From Gordonia asplenii (GTDB taxonomy: Bacteria; Actinomycetota; Actinomycetes; Mycobacteriales; Mycobacteriaceae), in NCBI RefSeq assembly GCF_012933505.1, contig NZ_JABBNB010000009.1, forward strand, positions 62,001 through 126,000: a DNA stretch of 64,000 nucleotides, written 5' to 3'. Shown one piece after another: positions 51,466 to 59,584 of this stretch. A program made the position numbers and the translations under genes. The first letter of the stretch is position 1. Each line of letters begins with the position of its first letter. The notes under the pieces are model-generated. The model searched no databases, was not told where the DNA came from, and saw only the letters and a list, made by a program, of their open reading frames with translations.

Positions 51466-51481
51466 CCGAGCGAGCGTTCGG
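51466..51481 (+). promoter_or_regulatory. Palindromic operator before the acyl-CoA dehydrogenase gene
   Basis: CCGAGCGAGCGTTCGG has 6 of 7 paired positions around a CGAGCG centre, matching the site at 50578. It lies 22 bp before the ATG at 51504, with GAGGAG between. Confidence 0.5.
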
Positions 51482-51503
51482 TCTGACCCTGAGGAGAACG
51501 TCG

Positions 51504-52736
51504 ATGCCGATCGACCTGACCTATTCCCCCGACATCGTCGACCTGGTGTCGCGCACCGAGAAATTCATCGCCGACGTCGTGCTGCCCGTCGAGAACGAAT
51601 TCGCCGGTGACATCACCGCGGCGGGCGGCGACGAGCGGCGTCGCACCCTGAACGCCGCGGCCAAGGCCGCCGGTGTCTTCGCCCCGCACGCGCCGATCGA
51701 GTACGGCGGTGCTGGACTGAACATGTCCGACCGTCTGCCGGTGTTCGCGGCGGCAGGCTATTCGACGTTCGGTCCTGTCGCCCTGCATATCGGCGCCCCC
51801 GACGAGGGTAATGTGCACATGCTCGCCCACATCGCCACCGACGCTCAGCGCGATGAATTCCTCGCGCCGCTCGCCACCGGCGAGGTGCGGTCGGCATTCG
51901 CGATGACCGAACCGGCACCAGGTGCCGGGGCGGACCCCAACGCCCTGAACACCATCGCCACCCGCGTCGACGGCGGCTGGAAGATCAACGGCCGCAAGCG
52001 ATTCATCACCGGCGCCGACGGCGCCGCATTCTTCATCATCATGGCCCGCACTCACGGCGCGCCCGGCGACCGCGGCGGCGCGACGATGTTCCTGGCCAAC
52101 GCCGACACCCCCGGCATCTCGGTGGACCGCCACATCAAGACGCTCGATCATTCGATGATCGGCGGACACTGCGAGATGACCTTCACCGATGTCTTCGTGC
52201 CCGACGCGAACGTGCTGGGGGAGGTCAACGAGGGCTACCGCTACGCGCAGGTCCGCCTCGGCCCGGCCCGCATGACGCACGTGATGCGCTGGCTCGGCTC
52301 GGCCCGACGCTGCCACGACGTCGCACTGAACTACGTCGCCGAGCGAGACGGCTTCGGCGGCAAACTCGGTGATCTCGGGATGATTCAGCAAATGTTGGCC
52401 GACAACGAGATCGACCTCGCCGCGTCGAACGCACTGCTGGTGGCCGCCTGCCATGCCCTCGACCGCGGCGAGCACGCGTCGAATGAGACATCGATCGCGA
52501 AAACCTTTGCCGCCGAAGCATACTCGCGCGTCGCCGACCGTAGCATGCAGATGTGTGGTGGCCTCGGCGTCTCGGAAGACCTGCCGGTTGCGCGGCTGGC
52601 GAACGAGTTGCGTCCCTTCCGCATCTACGACGGTCCGTCGGAAGTGCACCGCTGGGCCATCGCCAAGCGCGCCGTCGGCCGCGTCCGCAAAGCCAACCGG
52701 AACCAGTCGGCGGCAATGAGCGGAGCCCAGGCATGA
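51504..52736 (+). CDS. Acyl-CoA dehydrogenase (ACAD10/11-like)
   Basis: 410-residue FAD enzyme. FAMTEPAPGAGADPN contacts the flavin, ITGADGAAFFIIMA and MCGGLGVSEDLPVARLANELRPFRIYDGPSEVH-type C-terminal motifs are diagnostic. The coupled downstream kinase-like gene mirrors the two halves of eukaryotic ACAD10/ACAD11 and bacterial LvaC/LvaA, where the dehydrogenase-fold enzyme eliminates phosphate from a 4-phosphoacyl-CoA. That role here is inference. GAGGAG lies 8 nt before the ATG. The stop overlaps the kinase start (ATGA at 52733). Confidence 0.9.
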   Translation: MPIDLTYSPDIVDLVSRTEKFIADVVLPVENEFAGDITAAGGDERRRTLNAAAKAAGVFAPHAPIEYGGAGLNMSDRLPVFAAAGYSTFGPVALHIGAPDEGNVHMLAHIATDAQRDEFLAPLATGEVRSAFAMTEPAPGAGADPNALNTIATRVDGGWKINGRKRFITGADGAAFFIIMARTHGAPGDRGGATMFLANADTPGISVDRHIKTLDHSMIGGHCEMTFTDVFVPDANVLGEVNEGYRYAQVRLGPARMTHVMRWLGSARRCHDVALNYVAERDGFGGKLGDLGMIQQMLADNEIDLAASNALLVAACHALDRGEHASNETSIAKTFAAEAYSRVADRSMQMCGGLGVSEDLPVARLANELRPFRIYDGPSEVHRWAIAKRAVGRVRKANRNQSAAMSGAQA

Positions 52737-53743
52737 GCGACACATCAGTGCTGGATCCCGTTGTCCTGGAAGCGTTTCTGCGGGACAACGATGTCGAGGT
52801 TGCCGGCGATCTGCACATCGATCTGATCAGCGGCGGCAAGTCGAATCTCACCTTCGGTGTCACCGACGGTGTCACGAAGTGGGTGGTTCGACGCCCCCCG
52901 ACCGGCGGCCTCACGCCGTCGGCGCACGACATGAACCGCGAATGGGCCGTCACCAAGGGGCTGCAGGGAACCGCCGTTCCAGTTGCGGCCACCGTCGCCA
53001 TCGATCCCGACGGTTCGGTCTTCGACGCACCGTGCACGATCGTCGAATTCGTTGACGGACAAGTCATTCGGACCCGCGATGACATCGAGGCGCTCGACGC
53101 CGCCGCCGTCAACGCGAACGTGTCGGCCCTCATCGACACCCTCGCCGCCCTGCACGCCGTCGACTACAACGCCGTCGGACTCGGCGACTTCGGGCGGCCC
53201 GACGGTTTCGCCGCGCGCCAGGTGAAGCTGTGGGCGCGTCAATGGGGCATCGTCAAAACACGCGAACTCCCCGACATCGACCGGCTGATCGCAGCACTGA
53301 GCGATCGTGTCCCGACGTCGGCGCGCAACGGAATCGTTCACGGCGACTTCCGCATCGACAACACCATCGTCGCCGCCGACGACCCGGGAAAGGTTCTCGC
53401 GGTGGTGGATTGGGAGATGTCGACGCTCGGTGACACCCTCACCGACGCCGCGCTGATGTGCACCTACCGTCGGCCGGTCTTCGACAAGGTAGTGGGCTTC
53501 AGCGCCGCGTGGACCAGCGATCGTTACCCGAGTGCTGACGAGCTAGCGTCCCGCTACGCCGATGCGGCCGGCATCGACCTCGGCGACTGGGACTTTTACC
53601 TCGGTCTGGCCAACCTCAAACTGGGCGTCATCGCCGAAGGGATCGCGCACCGGGCGTTGGCCGGTGCGGGAGACAGCGAGAATGCGAAAGCGGCGGAGGT
53701 GACGGGGGAGTTCATCGCCGAAGGGTTGAGGCGAGTGTCTTAG
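52733..53743 (+). CDS. Aminoglycoside-phosphotransferase-like acyl-CoA kinase (ACAD10/11 N-domain / LvaA type)
   Basis: 336-residue APH-fold kinase. ISGGKSNLTFGVTDG is the nucleotide loop, KWVVRRPP carries the ATP-binding lysine strand, and the catalytic NGIVHGDFRIDNTIV and AVVDWEMSTLGD complete the site. Drug resistance is unlikely: this subfamily travels with acyl-CoA dehydrogenases and phosphorylates 4-hydroxyacyl-CoA. ATG 52733 overlaps the dehydrogenase stop by four bases, so translation is coupled. Last gene of the operon; a long repeat region follows. Confidence 0.88.
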   Translation: MSDTSVLDPVVLEAFLRDNDVEVAGDLHIDLISGGKSNLTFGVTDGVTKWVVRRPPTGGLTPSAHDMNREWAVTKGLQGTAVPVAATVAIDPDGSVFDAPCTIVEFVDGQVIRTRDDIEALDAAAVNANVSALIDTLAALHAVDYNAVGLGDFGRPDGFAARQVKLWARQWGIVKTRELPDIDRLIAALSDRVPTSARNGIVHGDFRIDNTIVAADDPGKVLAVVDWEMSTLGDTLTDAALMCTYRRPVFDKVVGFSAAWTSDRYPSADELASRYADAAGIDLGDWDFYLGLANLKLGVIAEGIAHRALAGAGDSENAKAAEVTGEFIAEGLRRVS

Positions 53744-54178
53744 TTTCGTTCTTTGTTGTGTTGTGGCGCGCTGCGGGCGGTGGTCGGGCCGAGTCGGGCT
53801 CTGCTCACATTCGGGGAGCGGGGAGACGACTGAAGCTACAGCCCAAATTCCGCCCTCTCCGCTCATCGAGTGCCGACGCGAGCGCAGCGAGCGTCGGTGT
53901 ATCGAGATGCCGTGAGCCGAAGTCGGAAGGCGATCACCTCCAACAGCGCACGCCCCCAACACCTTTCGCCCCGGCTTGGGCGCTTCATCTCACCAGCCCC
54001 TCTACTTCGTTACAACCGCTCGTTCCTCGCGGTCACTCAGCACGGCGGCTACACCGAAGCTCGTTCACTTCGACTCGTTCCTCGCTCAGCGCGGCACCTC
54101 GCTTCGGCACTCGGCCTGGATCCACCGATGAGACCCTCCGCTGGTTGAGCCTGGTTTCACCGATGGAGAACTCATCTC

Positions 54179-54457
54179 GCTGGTTGAGCCGGTCCGAGCG
54201 CCGTGCTGAGCGAGGCGCTAGCCGAGTCGAAGTAGCGCTAGCCGAGTCCGTGTCGAAACCTCTCAGCCACAACGACTTTCGACGGTCCGCGCCAATATCG
54301 GCGATGACACCCGGCAAGTGTCGCGTGTGCACCCTACGGGTGCACACGCCTCGATATTCGATACCATCACAGTCCGACATGTGCGCTACCATCAAATACA
54401 TTGTGGTACAGTGGTTTCGACACGCTCGTCGCTAGCGCTCCTCGCGGCTCAACCAGC
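54179..54457 (+). repeat. MITE-like palindromic element, core type 1, copy D
   Basis: Near-identical to copy C, including the duplicated GCGCTAGCCGAGTC in its left terminal repeat. The core dyad GTGTGCACCC / GGGTGCACAC is intact. Confidence 0.8.
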
Positions 54458-54486
54458 AGATGCAGTGCCCGGACCGCTGAAACCAG

Positions 54487-54765
54487 GTTGAGCCGGTCCG
54501 AGCGCCGTGCTGAGCGAGGCGCTAGCCGAGTCGAAGTAGCGCTAGCCGGCGCTTGCCGAGGTCCGTGTCGAAACCACGGTGACACAACAGATTACGCGCG
54601 ACGGTTCATCTCACGCTCCGACCGTGGTGATCATCTCCAATCGTGCACCCAACAGGTGCATCCGACGGATGGGCTGTCCTGGTCTTCATTGACTCACCGA
54701 AACCTGTTGTCTCACCTTGGTTTCGACACGCTCGTCGCTAACGCTCATCACGGCTCAACCAGCAG
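54487..54765. repeat. MITE-like palindromic element, core type 2
   Basis: Ends like copies A-D (GGTTGAGCCGGTCCGAGCG ... CACGGCTCAACCAGCAG, inner GTGTCGAAACC / GGTTTCGACAC) but with an unrelated core: GGTGACACAACAGATTACGC, CACGCTCCGACCGTGGTGAT, CGTGCACCCAACAGGTGCAT. The same core, inverted, is at 4751-4920. Confidence 0.7.
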
Positions 54766-54914
54766 AGGGGCCCCACCGTCGGTGGATCAAGGCTCGGGGA
54801 CCGGGGGGTGCGAACTTCGAAATCAACCAAGACTCAACCAGCGGATGGCGCCGCCGTCGCGGGCTTCGCCGCAACCTCGTGCGGCGAAAACCTTTGCCCC
54901 GCAGCGCCCTTCGC

Positions 54915-55604
54915 TTATCGGAACGTTGCTATTCCGCCGTCGATGTCCGACAGGTGCATGTGCTCGTTGAACGACACCAAGTTCACCCCGCTCGCACCGA
55001 CGATCAGTTTGGTCACCGAGGCGTTCATCATTGTCCGGGCGAGCGCCGGCCACGTCTGGCCGGGGATCGAGTACAGCTGCGAAATCCATTGGGCGATGAC
55101 GCCCGCCGACGACACCACCAGCAGTGTCTTGCCGGAACTCGCCTGGGCCATCGCGTCGCTCGCGGCGGCCGCGACTCGCTGTGCGAACTGGGCGTAGGTC
55201 TCGCTGCCGTCCGACGGCGTCGCACCGTCGACCCACGCCGACAGCGCGGCGTCGATGCCTTTCTGAAAGCTCTTGCCGTCGGCGTAATCTTCGGCCGAGC
55301 GTGACGTCATCACGCTTGTCAGCTCGTACTCGTTCCAGCGGGTGTCCACCTGAGGTTCCGGCGCGGCGTCGAACGCCCCCAACACCCCGGCGAGCGTCTG
55401 CGATTGGCGCGGCAAGTCCCCGCTGATCGCGCCGGTGAAACCGGGAATCTGGTTGGCGAGCAGCTTGCCGGTGACAGCGGCCTGCGCGAGGCCGGTCGCG
55501 GTGAGACTGCCGATCGGACCGTCGGCGATGACGTCATCGGCCAGGTTGACTCCGTATGCGTTCGCCTGCGCTTGACCGTGCCGAACGAGGTAGATAGTGC
55601 CCAT
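54915..55604 (-). CDS. Histidine-phosphatase (phosphoglycerate mutase-like) superfamily protein, second His motif altered
   Basis: 229 residues. The phosphohistidine motif LVRHGQAQAN is intact (Arg8, His9, Gly10), and WNEYELTSVM carries a conserved acidic position. The usual second histidine motif VVSHGG reads VVSSAGVI here, so the second catalytic His is absent at that place. It is thus either a divergent branch using another residue or a protein with reduced activity. Starts at ATG 55604; divergent from the VOC gene. Not expected to be glycolytic mutase. Confidence 0.8.
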   Translation of the reverse strand: MGTIYLVRHGQAQANAYGVNLADDVIADGPIGSLTATGLAQAAVTGKLLANQIPGFTGAISGDLPRQSQTLAGVLGAFDAAPEPQVDTRWNEYELTSVMTSRSAEDYADGKSFQKGIDAALSAWVDGATPSDGSETYAQFAQRVAAAASDAMAQASSGKTLLVVSSAGVIAQWISQLYSIPGQTWPALARTMMNASVTKLIVGASGVNLVSFNEHMHLSDIDGGIATFR

Positions 55605-55665
55605 CGACCAACCCTATTCCCCGCGTCCGCGATGACTTTCCACCGGATGTCGGGTCTACCCCGGT

Positions 55666-56076
55666 ATGGCGCCGACTCTGCTAGTGAACCTCCCGACCGC
55701 CGACGTCGCGCGTGCACGAGAGTTCTTCTCCCGAATCGGATTCACCCTCGACGCGCTGACGTCCGACGACGGGACACTCGTCGTGCAAGTGGGGTCGAGT
55801 CGTGTTGTGCTGCTGCGCTGCGAACGCTTCGCCGGCTACGCCGCCGCACCCACCGGCGCGGGAACGCGGCGAGTGTCCTCGGCGATGCTCGCGGTCGCGG
55901 TCGATGAGCGCGCCGACGTCGACCGGATCGTCGGACGCGCCCTACGGTTGGGCGCCCGCCCGATCCGCACCGTCGACGACGCCGGGTTCATGTACTCGCG
56001 AAGCTTTCGAGACCTCGATGGTCATGGGTGGGATGTCGTGTGGATGGATCCGACGCAGCTGGTCGGCGACGACTGA
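55666..56076 (+). CDS. VOC-family (glyoxalase-like) protein
   Basis: 136 residues forming two beta-alpha-beta-beta-beta modules. Begins TLLVNLPTADVARAREFFSR and ends SFRDLDGHGWDVVWMDP, the classic YxRDPDGHxWEv region of the superfamily. Members include glyoxalases, dioxygenases and resistance proteins; metal ligands are not complete enough for a specific call. ATG 55666 lies 5 nt after TCTACC, consistent with a leaderless start. Convergent with the secreted-protein gene. Confidence 0.83.
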   Translation: MAPTLLVNLPTADVARAREFFSRIGFTLDALTSDDGTLVVQVGSSRVVLLRCERFAGYAAAPTGAGTRRVSSAMLAVAVDERADVDRIVGRALRLGARPIRTVDDAGFMYSRSFRDLDGHGWDVVWMDPTQLVGDD

Positions 56077-56103
56077 ATCGACCGCAGTCGTCCGCGGCTC
56101 GGG

Positions 56104-56592
56104 TCATCGGACGGTGAATACGTCAGAACACGTCGAAGCGCCGAGGGTGAGGAGCGCGCCGCGGTTGGTCGGCTGCAACTCGATGCGTACCTTTCCCGAA
56201 CCCGTGTAGACGTTGAAGAAGTACTTGGTGGCTCCCCCGGTCGCGCCGTTCGCCCGCAGGGTGGCGCGCAGCGTGCCCGAGCGTCGGGTGTTGAGGTTGG
56301 TCCACCGAACGGTGGCCATGTTGTCGTAGCCCCAGATGCTTTGGGAAGCCGAGATACCGATATCGGCCCGTCCACGGCCATTGCGATAGAACTGCCACAC
56401 CGAGATGCTGCCGGAATACGGGTTGTCCACGATGTTCGGGCTGAGGCCCTGGCAGCGGTTGCGGGAGATCTGCGAGTTTCCGTCCGGATACCCCGTGTAG
56501 TCGGACGCGTTCGCGGTGCCCGCGCCGACGAGCACCGATGCGAGAATGGCGAGAACGACGACAGACGATCTGATCAGCGATAACCGAGTCAT
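56104..56592 (-). CDS. Secreted protein of unknown function
   Basis: 162-residue exported protein. The signal peptide is clear (SSVVVLAILASVLVGAGTANA, residues about 9-29). The mature part is Gly/Asn/Arg-rich with two cysteines (RNRCQGL and ASTCSDV) that could form a disulfide, and WQFYRNGRGRADIGI and WTNLNTRRSGTLRATL suggest a beta-sandwich. I do not recognise the family. ATG 56592 opens the signal peptide; a longer frame to 56652 is less likely. Confidence 0.7.
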   Translation of the reverse strand: MTRLSLIRSSVVVLAILASVLVGAGTANASDYTGYPDGNSQISRNRCQGLSPNIVDNPYSGSISVWQFYRNGRGRADIGISASQSIWGYDNMATVRWTNLNTRRSGTLRATLRANGATGGATKYFFNVYTGSGKVRIELQPTNRGALLTLGASTCSDVFTVR

Positions 56593-56713
56593 AGGGTCAT
56601 GTCTACGGTACGCGCGGGTTGCGCGTCTGTTCTCTGGCAAGATCGTTACCAATCCTCAGCAACTGCGTGGGGTGTCACTGTGCTCGGCGCCGGTCCGGTA
56701 GCTCTACGCCGAG

Positions 56714-57751
56714 TCAGTCGTGTCGTCGCGCTTTCTCGGGTGTGGGTGGCAGTCCGAATCGTGCGAACAGCCCTTCGGTGTCGTCGGAGAAGAAGGCCAC
56801 GACGTGGGAGACCTGCCCGGCGTCGGACAGTTCCAGCACCTGCAGCTGGAACGGATGGTGCGCACCGTCGGGTCCGATCATGTACAGACCGAATGCGATC
56901 TGACCGTTGGCGACCGTCGGCACCAGGATCTGATCGCCTGCCTTCTCCGCGGGGCAGTTGCGGCTGATGAGCGTACCGATCGACGCCGGGCCCCGATACC
57001 AACCGGTGAACGGCGGCATCTCCCAGATGGCGTCGGCGGTGAACATCTCGGTGATCGCGGCGACGTCGTAGCGTTCGAACGCCGAGACGTAACGGTCGAG
57101 CAGCCGCTTCTTGTCGTCGTCCAGATCAGCTGGATCGGGTTGTGTTGAATCACGTTGCGGTGCGACCGAACTCAACTGTGCGCGAGCGCGCTGCAGGAGG
57201 CTGTTGACGGTGGCCACCGACACGTCGACGGCGTCGGCGACCTCGGCCGCCTTCCAGCCCATCACATCGCGAAGGATCAGCACCGCGCGCTGCCGCTCGG
57301 GCAGATGTTGCAGCGCCGCGATGAAGGCGAGCCGGACGGACTCGCGCGCGCCGATGACATAGGCGGGATCGGCGTCGTCGCCGGGAGTCACGTCGTCGAC
57401 GTCGCCGGCGTACGGCTCGAGCCACGGCACTTCGTGGTCTTGCAGGAGCGTGTCGGTGGGATCGAAGGCGTCAGAGCCGAGCCCGGACGGCAGCGGCCGA
57501 CGCTGGGTGGACTGCAACGCGGTCAAGCAGGTGTTGGTCGCGATCTTGTGCAGCCAGGTGCGCACCGACGCGCGGCCATCGAACTTGTCGTACGCGCGCC
57601 ATGCACGGACATAGGTGTCCTGGGTGAGGTCCTCGGCGTCGGCGTGGGAACCCATCATCCGATAGCAGTGCGCGATGATCTCGCGTCGGTACGGCTCGGT
57701 GGCGTCGAGGAAGGCGGTGTCGGGAGCGGTGGCGGTGCTTGCTGCTGACAT
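56714..57751 (-). CDS. ECF sigma factor with C-terminal SnoaL-like domain (SigG type)
   Basis: 345 residues. Sigma region 2 (about 18-90) has CYRMMGSHADAEDLTQDTYV and ASVRTWLHKIATNTCLTAL; region 4 (about 145-195) has LPERQRAVLILRDVMGWKAA and SVATVNSLLQRAR. Residues about 215-330 form an NTF2/SnoaL-like domain, the layout of mycobacterial SigG and related ECF groups, in which the extra domain regulates activity instead of an anti-sigma factor. TAACCT (57764-57759) ends 7 nt before ATG 57751 and there is no ribosome binding site, so a leaderless start is favoured. No anti-sigma gene is adjacent. Confidence 0.88.
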   Translation of the reverse strand: MSAASTATAPDTAFLDATEPYRREIIAHCYRMMGSHADAEDLTQDTYVRAWRAYDKFDGRASVRTWLHKIATNTCLTALQSTQRRPLPSGLGSDAFDPTDTLLQDHEVPWLEPYAGDVDDVTPGDDADPAYVIGARESVRLAFIAALQHLPERQRAVLILRDVMGWKAAEVADAVDVSVATVNSLLQRARAQLSSVAPQRDSTQPDPADLDDDKKRLLDRYVSAFERYDVAAITEMFTADAIWEMPPFTGWYRGPASIGTLISRNCPAEKAGDQILVPTVANGQIAFGLYMIGPDGAHHPFQLQVLELSDAGQVSHVVAFFSDDTEGLFARFGLPPTPEKARRHD

Positions 57752-58173
57752 GTGAGGAAGGTTACCGCAAATGCCCGACATGTGTACAGCGTGAACATGT
57801 TGGCGAGGCTTTGGGCGATGCGAGGGGTGGTTGCGTTGGCGAGTTCGTCTCGCCGCGCCTCGATACACCGAAGCTCGCGAGCTCGCTTCGGCACTCGGCG
57901 AGCGGGGAGGGGCGCGCGGGGAGCAGGGATGGGCGAGCAGGGATGGGCGAGCGGGTGAGCCGGGATGGGCGAGCGGGGAGAGGGCGCGCGGCGAGCAGGG
58001 ATGGGCGAGCGGTGAGGGGCGCGCGCCGAGCGGGGTTGGGCGAGTGGTGAAGCGCAGGGGCGCGGTGGCGGTTGGGCGTCGTAGCTTGCAGGTGGGAAAA
58101 TCAGGAAGGTAGTGGGCTAGCAAGGTCAGACTGCCCTCGGCAGCCCACTATTCAGACGATTTTCGCACCGCCC
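57752..58173. repeat. G-rich tandem repeats and palindrome
   Basis: A REP-like unit at 57858-57903 is followed by a G-rich stretch (57901-58060) with repeats of GAGCAGGGATGGGC at 57921, 57935 and, degenerate, further on. The dispersed palindrome copy 2 occupies 58092-58168. No gene is seen. Confidence 0.7.
58092..58168. repeat. Dispersed palindromic repeat, copy 2
   Basis: GTGGGAAAATCAGGAAGGTA at the left and CTATTCAGACGATTTTCGCAC at the right, with TAGTGGGCT / AGCCCACTA pairing inside. It shares layout and TGCCCTCGGC with 14597-14671. Confidence 0.65.
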
Positions 58174-59577
58174 TCAACACTCGACGTAGTTCACCGGAAC
58201 GTTCACCGCCAGGCCGCCCGTCGAGGTCTCCTTGTACTTCGAACTCATGTCCAGGCCGGTGGCCTTCATCGTCTCGATCACCTGGTCGAGACTCACCCGG
58301 TGCGCGCCGTCGCCGCGCAGCGCCATCCGCGCGGCGTTGATCGCCTTGCCCGCGGAGATCGCATTGCGTTCGATGCAGGGGATCTGCACGAGCCCGCCGA
58401 TGGGGTCGCAGGTGAGACCGAGGCTGTGTTCCATCGCGATCTCGGCGGCGTTCTCGACTTGTTCGGGTGTGCCGCCGAGGATCTCGGCCAGCCCGGCGGC
58501 GGCCATCGACGCCGCCGACCCGACCTCGCCCTGGCACCCGACTTCGGCTCCCGAGATGGAGGCGCGCTCCTTGTACAGCGACCCGATCGCACCCGCGGCC
58601 AGCAGGAATCGCACGGTCACACCGTCGGGATCGAGCCTGCCGGCAGGCGTGTAGTGCATCGCGTAGTGCAGCACCGCGGGAACGATGCCGGCGGCACCGT
58701 TCGTCGGTGCGGTCACCACCCGACCTCCCGACGCGTTCTCCTCGTTGACCGCCAGCGCGACCAGATTCACCCAGTCCTCGGCGAACTCCGGGCTGCGGTC
58801 GGGGTCCTCGGCGACGAGCCGCTCATACCAGGCCTTCGCCCGGCGTCGAACACCCAACGTGCCCGGCAGTGTCCCCGACTGTGTGATTCCCCGACGCTCG
58901 CACGCGACCATCACGTCGCGGATGTGCAGCAGCCGATCGCGCAGCTCGGGAAGCGTACGTGTCTCGCATTCGATCGCCATCATCACGTCGCTGAAATTGC
59001 AGTGGTCGCGATGGCAGAGATCGAGCAGCTCCTGCGCCGAGGAGAACACCCGCGTGCTCGACGACGCCGGCGCGTCGGCCGCATCCATCGCCTGATCCTG
59101 CGACAACACGAAGCCGCCCCCCACCGAGTAATACGTCTGTCGATGGAGTTCGGCGCCGTCGGCATCGAATGCGGTGAGCAGCAACGCATTCGGATGAAAA
59201 GGCAGCACGGTCAGGGGGTGTTCGACGATGTCCTCGATCCGCAACGCCACCGTCGGTGCGTCGAGCGAGAGAGTGTAACCGAGGACGACCTCACCCGACG
59301 CGTGCTGCCGAGCCACCCGCACGTCCATCTCATCGGGCTCGATCTCCTCGGGCCGGTAGCCCTCCAGACCCAGCAGAACGGCGGTATGAGTGCCGTGACC
59401 CGCACCGGTCGCGGCGAGCGAACCGTAGAGATCCACCCGGACGGCGGCGACGTCGGGCAGTTGCGACCGGCCGAGGAGATCGGCGACGAACGAATGCGCG
59501 GCACGCATCGGTCCGACGGTGTGCGAACTCGACGGCCCGATGCCGATCGAGAACAGGTCGAAAACGCTGATCGTCAT
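58174..59577 (-). CDS. sdaA: L-serine dehydratase (single-chain, iron-sulfur)
   Basis: 467-residue enzyme converting L-serine to pyruvate and ammonia. The N-terminal (beta) part has [20 protein letters not shown]; the C-terminal (alpha) part has [16 protein letters not shown] and the cysteines that hold the 4Fe-4S cluster ([26 protein letters not shown]). ATG 59577 follows soxG by 7 bp, so it is in the sox operon. Sarcosine oxidation gives glycine and methylene-THF, which serine hydroxymethyltransferase condenses to serine; this enzyme would finish the route to pyruvate. Confidence 0.95.
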   Translation of the reverse strand: MTISVFDLFSIGIGPSSSHTVGPMRAAHSFVADLLGRSQLPDVAAVRVDLYGSLAATGAGHGTHTAVLLGLEGYRPEEIEPDEMDVRVARQHASGEVVLGYTLSLDAPTVALRIEDIVEHPLTVLPFHPNALLLTAFDADGAELHRQTYYSVGGGFVLSQDQAMDAADAPASSSTRVFSSAQELLDLCHRDHCNFSDVMMAIECETRTLPELRDRLLHIRDVMVACERRGITQSGTLPGTLGVRRRAKAWYERLVAEDPDRSPEFAEDWVNLVALAVNEENASGGRVVTAPTNGAAGIVPAVLHYAMHYTPAGRLDPDGVTVRFLLAAGAIGSLYKERASISGAEVGCQGEVGSAASMAAAGLAEILGGTPEQVENAAEIAMEHSLGLTCDPIGGLVQIPCIERNAISAGKAINAARMALRGDGAHRVSLDQVIETMKATGLDMSSKYKETSTGGLAVNVPVNYVEC

Positions 59578-59584
59578 GTCTGGC

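Larger units (their letters stand above)
53744..54914. repeat. 1.2-kb repeat spacer with two palindromic elements
   Basis: Contains REP-like units at about 53864-53906 and 54044-54115, element copy D (54179-54457) and the type 2 element (54487-54765), plus CCTGGATCCACCGATGAGAC-type boundary motifs. No gene is supported; all short frames fall in repeats also found elsewhere in the window. Confidence 0.8.

Noticed and set aside
52733-53743. Aminoglycoside resistance gene
   Set aside because: The APH fold is present, but coupling to an acyl-CoA dehydrogenase indicates an acyl-CoA kinase role, not drug resistance.
53744-54914. Small proteins encoded by the repeat spacer
   Set aside because: The same short peptides appear at every copy of the repeats and in several frames, so they reflect the repeats rather than genes.
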